DNA from: Bacillus sp. FJAT-49711
GTDB lineage: Bacteria; Bacillota; Bacilli; Bacillales; Bacillaceae_C
Assembly (NCBI RefSeq): GCF_018343715.1
Contig: NZ_JAGYPL010000006.1
Coordinates: forward strand, 1-64,000
Length of the DNA stretch: 64,000 bases
Direction: 5' to 3'
Notes under the pieces: model-generated
What the model was told of the DNA's origin: nothing
What the model saw: the letters and a program-made list of their open reading frames with translations, nothing else
Databases searched by the model: none
Shown: piece by piece, positions 60,447-64,000 of the stretch
How the letters are laid out: each line of letters starts with the position of its first letter
How positions within the stretch are numbered: the first letter of the stretch is position 1
Made by a program: the position numbers and the translations under genes

Positions 60447-61586
60447 ATGACGAAGGATTTTACATGGGATGTTGCGGTAGTTGGACTTGGCTCTATGGGA
60501 AGCTTTGCTTTTTGGCAGCTTGCTCGAATGGGAGCCAATGTTGTTGGCTTTGACCGCTATAGACCGGGTCATGACAAAGGGGCTGGACATGGAGAAACGA
60601 GAATTTTCCGTACAGCCTATGGTGAAGGTGTTGAATATGTTCCGTTACTCAAGGAAGCGCGAAAGCTGTGGAGAGAATTGGAAACAGAGACAGGAATAGA
60701 GTTATATACCGAAAATGGTGGTACGATGTTTGGATTAAAAGATGATCCTTTCATCAAAACAGTAGAGGAAAGTGTGAATACATTTGCGCTTCCTCACAAA
60801 AAATATTCTGGAGCCGAGGCTCAAAAAGTATATCCTCAAATTAAGTTCCAAGATAATCAAGTGGCAATTTATGAGGAATATGCTGGCTTCATAAAACCTG
60901 AATTATCCATCGAAACTGCTGTGAACCGAGGAGAAGAATTAGGTGGAACTGTCTTTACAGACAGCCCTGTGAAAAATATCCAAGCGGATGAAGATGGAGT
61001 AACAATTATATGTGAGGATAAACAATTTAGAGTTAAAAAAGTGATCGTTTCATCAGGCGGTTGGACTTCCCATCTTCTTCCTGAACTAAAATTGCCGCTT
61101 TCACTCGAACGGCAAGTACTAGTTTGGTATGATGCGAAAGATCCTGAACAGTTTACATCAGAAAAATTTCCGATTTTCTCACGAATGAAAGATGGGATAG
61201 GATTTTATGGATTCCCAACTGTTGATGGGAAAACAGTCAAAGTTGCCCTGCACCATGGTGGGCAAATCTTCAATCATCCGGATGAAGTAGACCGGGAAAT
61301 ACACAACTCAGATCTAGAACCGGTTACCGAACTAGTGAAAGAATATTTCCCAGATCTTATTCCTGTGCCGGTTAAAGCCAAAACATGCTTCTATACGAAT
61401 ACACCAGACGAACACTTTATCCTTGGAGCTGCACCAGGTTTACCAAATGTAACATTACTTGGCCCAATGGCAGGACATGGATTTAAGTTTGCTCCCGTCA
61501 TGGGGAAAATTGCGGCGGAACTAGCAACCGATAAAACATTAACACTTGAGATCAGTATGTTCGATCCAAATCGATTCAATAAATAA
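60447..61586 (+). CDS. solA: N-methyl-L-tryptophan/sarcosine oxidase-like flavoenzyme
   Basis: A 379-residue FAD-dependent amine oxidase of the MSOX/MTOX family. The dinucleotide motif is VVGLGSMGS (11-19), the flavin-contact segment GAGHGETRIFRTAYGE is near residue 48, and Cys314 in KTCFYTNTPDEHF matches the cysteine that covalently holds FAD. Such enzymes demethylate secondary amino acids to formaldehyde, amino acid and hydrogen peroxide. The ATG at 60447 follows GGGGTGAG; the frame extends upstream into the riboswitch but is not translated there. Being under an S-box with metQNP links it to methionine or one-carbon supply. The natural substrate is open. Confidence 0.85.
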   Translation: MTKDFTWDVAVVGLGSMGSFAFWQLARMGANVVGFDRYRPGHDKGAGHGETRIFRTAYGEGVEYVPLLKEARKLWRELETETGIELYTENGGTMFGLKDDPFIKTVEESVNTFALPHKKYSGAEAQKVYPQIKFQDNQVAIYEEYAGFIKPELSIETAVNRGEELGGTVFTDSPVKNIQADEDGVTIICEDKQFRVKKVIVSSGGWTSHLLPELKLPLSLERQVLVWYDAKDPEQFTSEKFPIFSRMKDGIGFYGFPTVDGKTVKVALHHGGQIFNHPDEVDREIHNSDLEPVTELVKEYFPDLIPVPVKAKTCFYTNTPDEHFILGAAPGLPNVTLLGPMAGHGFKFAPVMGKIAAELATDKTLTLEISMFDPNRFNK

Positions 61587-61607
61587 AAACGAATGAGGGA
61601 TATTATA

Positions 61608-62435
61608 ATGAAGAAATTATTTGCTGTGATTTTGTTAGGATTAGTTTTAGTATTATCTGCTTGTGGCTCTAATGGTAAATCAGATGTGATTAAGGTAGGA
61701 ACGACTACATCAGAAATGCCAACTTGGAATCTTGTAAAAGAACTGGCTGAAAAAGAAGACATTAAAATTGAGGTTGTCAAATTTGATGATTATGTTCAAC
61801 CAAATCTTGCAGTGGATAGCGGAGAAATTGATATTAACGCATTCCAAACTGTTGTTTATTTTGATAGTTTTAAAGAGGATCGCAAACTAGATTTAGCTGC
61901 TATTGGAACAACAAATATTTGGCCAATGGGTTTGTATTCTAAAAAAGTAAAGGATCTAAGCGAGCTGAAAGATGGGGATCAAATTGTCATTCCTAAGGAC
62001 CCAACAAACTTAGGAAGAGCCCTTTTATTACTTCAAAAAGCTGAACTAGTTACATTAAAAGAAGGTTTTGATGGTACAGGCGGAGTAGAAAATATTGTGG
62101 AAAATCCTAAAAATCTAGAAATTACTCCGGTTGATGCTGGCCAAACAGCTCGCGGTCTTGATGATGCAGCTGCTTCTATCATTAACTCTGACATGGCAAT
62201 CAATGCAGGCTTAAATCCTACAAATGATCCTATTTTCAGAGAAGATGCCAGCAACAAAGCTTATGTAAATATTATTGCTGCTCAAACAAAACGCAAAGAT
62301 GACGAAACGTTAAAGAAAATTGTAGACATTTATCATACAGATGAAGTGAAAAGCTTTATTGAAAAAGAATTTAGCGGAGCTGCCGTTCCGGTTAGAGAGC
62401 CGATTTCATTCTTGGATGATTATAAACAAAACTAA
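61608..62435 (+). CDS. metQ: Methionine ABC transporter binding lipoprotein
   Basis: A 275-residue NlpA-family lipoprotein with lipobox LSAC (Cys19). Signature phrases are VGTTTSEMP after the linker, DVN-type INAFQTVVYFD near residue 85 and NLGRALLLLQKAEL near 140. It binds D/L-methionine at the cell surface. The ATG at 61608 follows a GAATGAGGGA site. It lies 21 bases after the oxidase gene, so it is in the same S-box-controlled transcript, and is followed by a perfect palindrome. Confidence 0.95.
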   Translation: MKKLFAVILLGLVLVLSACGSNGKSDVIKVGTTTSEMPTWNLVKELAEKEDIKIEVVKFDDYVQPNLAVDSGEIDINAFQTVVYFDSFKEDRKLDLAAIGTTNIWPMGLYSKKVKDLSELKDGDQIVIPKDPTNLGRALLLLQKAELVTLKEGFDGTGGVENIVENPKNLEITPVDAGQTARGLDDAAASIINSDMAINAGLNPTNDPIFREDASNKAYVNIIAAQTKRKDDETLKKIVDIYHTDEVKSFIEKEFSGAAVPVREPISFLDDYKQN

Positions 62436-62441
62436 TCATTT

Positions 62442-62477
62442 ACCATTAGCCTGTTTTCTAGAAAACAGGCTAATGGT
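62442..62477 (+). other. Perfect 36-base palindrome after metQ
   Basis: ACCATTAGCCTGTTTTCT (62442-62459) is followed immediately by its exact complement (62460-62477). With a minimal loop this is a very strong hairpin between the binding-protein and ATPase genes. There is only a weak T-rich tail (TTATATATTTAT), so partial termination or message protection is likely. Confidence 0.8.
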
Positions 62478-62549
62478 TTATATATTTATCGATATATTGT
62501 AAAATCGAAATGCTCGTTGAAAATATTTAATGAAGTAAGGAGAAAACAT

Positions 62550-63578
62550 ATGCTTGTATTAGAAGAAGTTCATAAAGTGTATGGGAAACAGAAAGAGAAA
62601 CAAGTCGTAGCCCTACAAGGGATTAATCTCTCCGTTAATAAAGGAGAAATATTTGGAGTCGTGGGTTTTAGCGGAGCTGGGAAAAGTACATTGATTAGAT
62701 GTGTTAATTTATTGGAGCGGCCGACTTCCGGTAAAGTTTTAATCAATGGCGTCGACCTCCTATCACTTTCACCAAAGGCATTACGGGAACAAAGAAAGAA
62801 AATTGGCATGATTTTTCAAAACTATAATTTATTGCATTCGAAAACGATTTTTCAAAATGTTGCTATGCCGCTTAGTTTGGAAGGAAAGCCTAAAGCGTTC
62901 ATTAAGGATAAAGTGACAGAGTTATTATCGTTTGTTGGATTAGAAGATCGAATGAATCATTATCCCGAGCAATTGTCGGGCGGACAGAAGCAAAGGGTTG
63001 GAATTGCTCGGGCCCTTGCCACAGATCCAGATATCCTTCTATGCGACGAGGCAACTTCTGCACTTGATCCAAGTACAACAGAATCAGTATTGGAATTGCT
63101 GCGAAAAGTCAGGGAAGAATTCGGTCTCACCATTTTAATGATTACGCATGAAATGAATGTCATCCGCGATGTTTGCGATAAAGTGGCCGTCATTGAAGGC
63201 GGAAAAATTGTTGAGCAAGGATCGGTCATTGATGTGTTTACAGAACCTAAAACGGAGATTGCAAGAAGCTTCGTAAGGACTGTATTAAATGATGAGACTC
63301 CTAATTCTATTAAAGAATTAATAAAGACGAACTCAGGAAAAACATATCGGATTATCTTCAAAGGGATTTCTACAAGCGCTCCGCTTTTATCCGACACAGC
63401 CAAAAAATTCTCAGTCGATCTGAATGTATTTCATGGAATGCTCACCGAACTGCAAGGAATTCCTTTCGGCAACCTATTAGTAAATATACAGGGTGATCCA
63501 GATGAAATAGAACGTGCAGCGCAATATATGAAGGATCAAGCTGCCATTGTAAGGGAGGTTACTCAAGATGCACTTTGA
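62550..63578 (+). CDS. metN: Methionine ABC transporter ATPase
   Basis: A 342-residue ATPase. Walker A GFSGAGKST is near residue 40, signature LSGGQKQR near 143, Walker B LLCDEATSALD near 165, and the C-terminal NIL/ACT-like domain (about 265-342), which binds methionine to inhibit transport, is present. I chose the ATG at 62550, eight bases after AAGGAG; an in-frame start at 62517 lies before the site. It overlaps metP by 11 bases. Confidence 0.95.
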   Translation: MLVLEEVHKVYGKQKEKQVVALQGINLSVNKGEIFGVVGFSGAGKSTLIRCVNLLERPTSGKVLINGVDLLSLSPKALREQRKKIGMIFQNYNLLHSKTIFQNVAMPLSLEGKPKAFIKDKVTELLSFVGLEDRMNHYPEQLSGGQKQRVGIARALATDPDILLCDEATSALDPSTTESVLELLRKVREEFGLTILMITHEMNVIRDVCDKVAVIEGGKIVEQGSVIDVFTEPKTEIARSFVRTVLNDETPNSIKELIKTNSGKTYRIIFKGISTSAPLLSDTAKKFSVDLNVFHGMLTELQGIPFGNLLVNIQGDPDEIERAAQYMKDQAAIVREVTQDAL

Positions 63579-64000
63579 GTCTTGGTTTTGGCCCGAGTTT
63601 TTCACTTCCATAAATGAAACACTTTATATGGTGATTGTAGGTCTTATTATTTCTATTATAATAGGAATACCAATCGGTGTTATTTTAGTCGTTACGAGAG
63701 AAGGAGCCATCTTAGAAAATAAAATACTCTATAATGTTTTAAACATTGTGATTAATATTTTTAGATCCATACCTTTCATCATTCTTATAGTGGCCATTAT
63801 TCCGTTTACCCGATTTATTGTCGGAACTTCGATTGGAACAACTGCTGCTATCGTTCCGCTCGTTCTATATACTGCCTTTTATATAGGAAGGTTGATTGAA
63901 AACTCATTACTTGAAGTAGACCAAGGAACGATTGAATTAGCTCAAGCAATGGGAGCAACACCGTGGCAAACGATATGGCGTTTTTTACTCCCTGAAGCTT
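63568..64000 (+). CDS. metP: Methionine ABC transporter permease, cut by the window end
   Basis: The ATG at 63568 follows GGGAGG and overlaps the end of metN. 144 codons are visible: an N-terminal helix starting near residue 18 (LYMVIVGLIISIIIGIPIG), the FRSIPFIILIV segment near 68, and the EAA-type loop (TIELAQAMGATPWQTIWRFLLPEA) at the window edge. It is the MetI/MetP channel subunit; the C-terminal third lies outside. Confidence 0.93.
   Translation, partial: MHFESWFWPEFFTSINETLYMVIVGLIISIIIGIPIGVILVVTREGAILENKILYNVLNIVINIFRSIPFIILIVAIIPFTRFIVGTSIGTTAAIVPLVLYTAFYIGRLIENSLLEVDQGTIELAQAMGATPWQTIWRFLLPEA

Overview
The window comes from a low-GC, spore-forming Bacillaceae bacterium (Bacillus in the broad sense). 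Supporting signs are the gerABC-type germination operon, CotF-type coat proteins, a one-piece Bacillus-like tmRNA, an S-box (SAM) riboswitch, Bacillus-style ribosome binding sites and frequent TTG/GTG starts. The 50.9-64 kb part is collinear in content with the fad-gcvH-yus-met neighbourhood of Bacillus subtilis (comparison from memory, not from a search).

1-32 kb is mainly a carbohydrate-uptake region. It holds an LplB/LplC-type permease pair with two paralogous large binding lipoproteins (0.9-6.5 kb) and a DUF624/YesL protein. tmRNA (ssrA) follows, then an operon of an ankyrin lipoprotein and two paralogous cytosine-deaminase-like amidohydrolases opposite a LysR regulator. Next come a second sugar ABC transporter (13.5-16.8 kb), MFS and MATE-type transporters with two Gfo/Idh/MocA dehydrogenases, an AraC regulator divergent from a GH4 alpha-galactosidase, a second DUF624 gene, and a LacI regulator heading a third sugar ABC operon. 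The long gap at 12.3-13.5 kb contains an unlisted 27-residue toxin gene that looks like a type I toxin-antitoxin locus.

32-50.8 kb holds a CarD-like regulator, a decayed NERD-domain gene, a heterodimeric YfiB/YfiC-like ABC exporter, an AppDFABC-type oligopeptide permease operon, a tiny DUF5670-type membrane protein, CotF-like coat genes, a thioredoxin, a FtsW/RodA-family protein and a gerA-gerB-gerC-like operon. Two tandem copies of a ~215-bp intergenic repeat separate the last two coat genes.

50.9-64 kb carries proline dehydrogenase-like fadM/putB, a FadR box, fadN-fadA-fadE for fatty-acid beta-oxidation, a Spx/ArsC-family protein, gcvH, an intact NERD protein followed by a 51-bp tandem array, a YusE-like thioredoxin, and an S-box-controlled operon of a SolA/SoxA-type N-methyl amino acid oxidase with metQ, metN and a truncated metP.

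The most unusual features are the small type I toxin locus, four unrelated intergenic tandem arrays that nearly all share a 51-bp period (two of them directly 3' of NERD genes), a flavin oxidase placed under SAM-riboswitch control with the methionine transporter, and a strong hairpin next to nearly every binding-protein gene.
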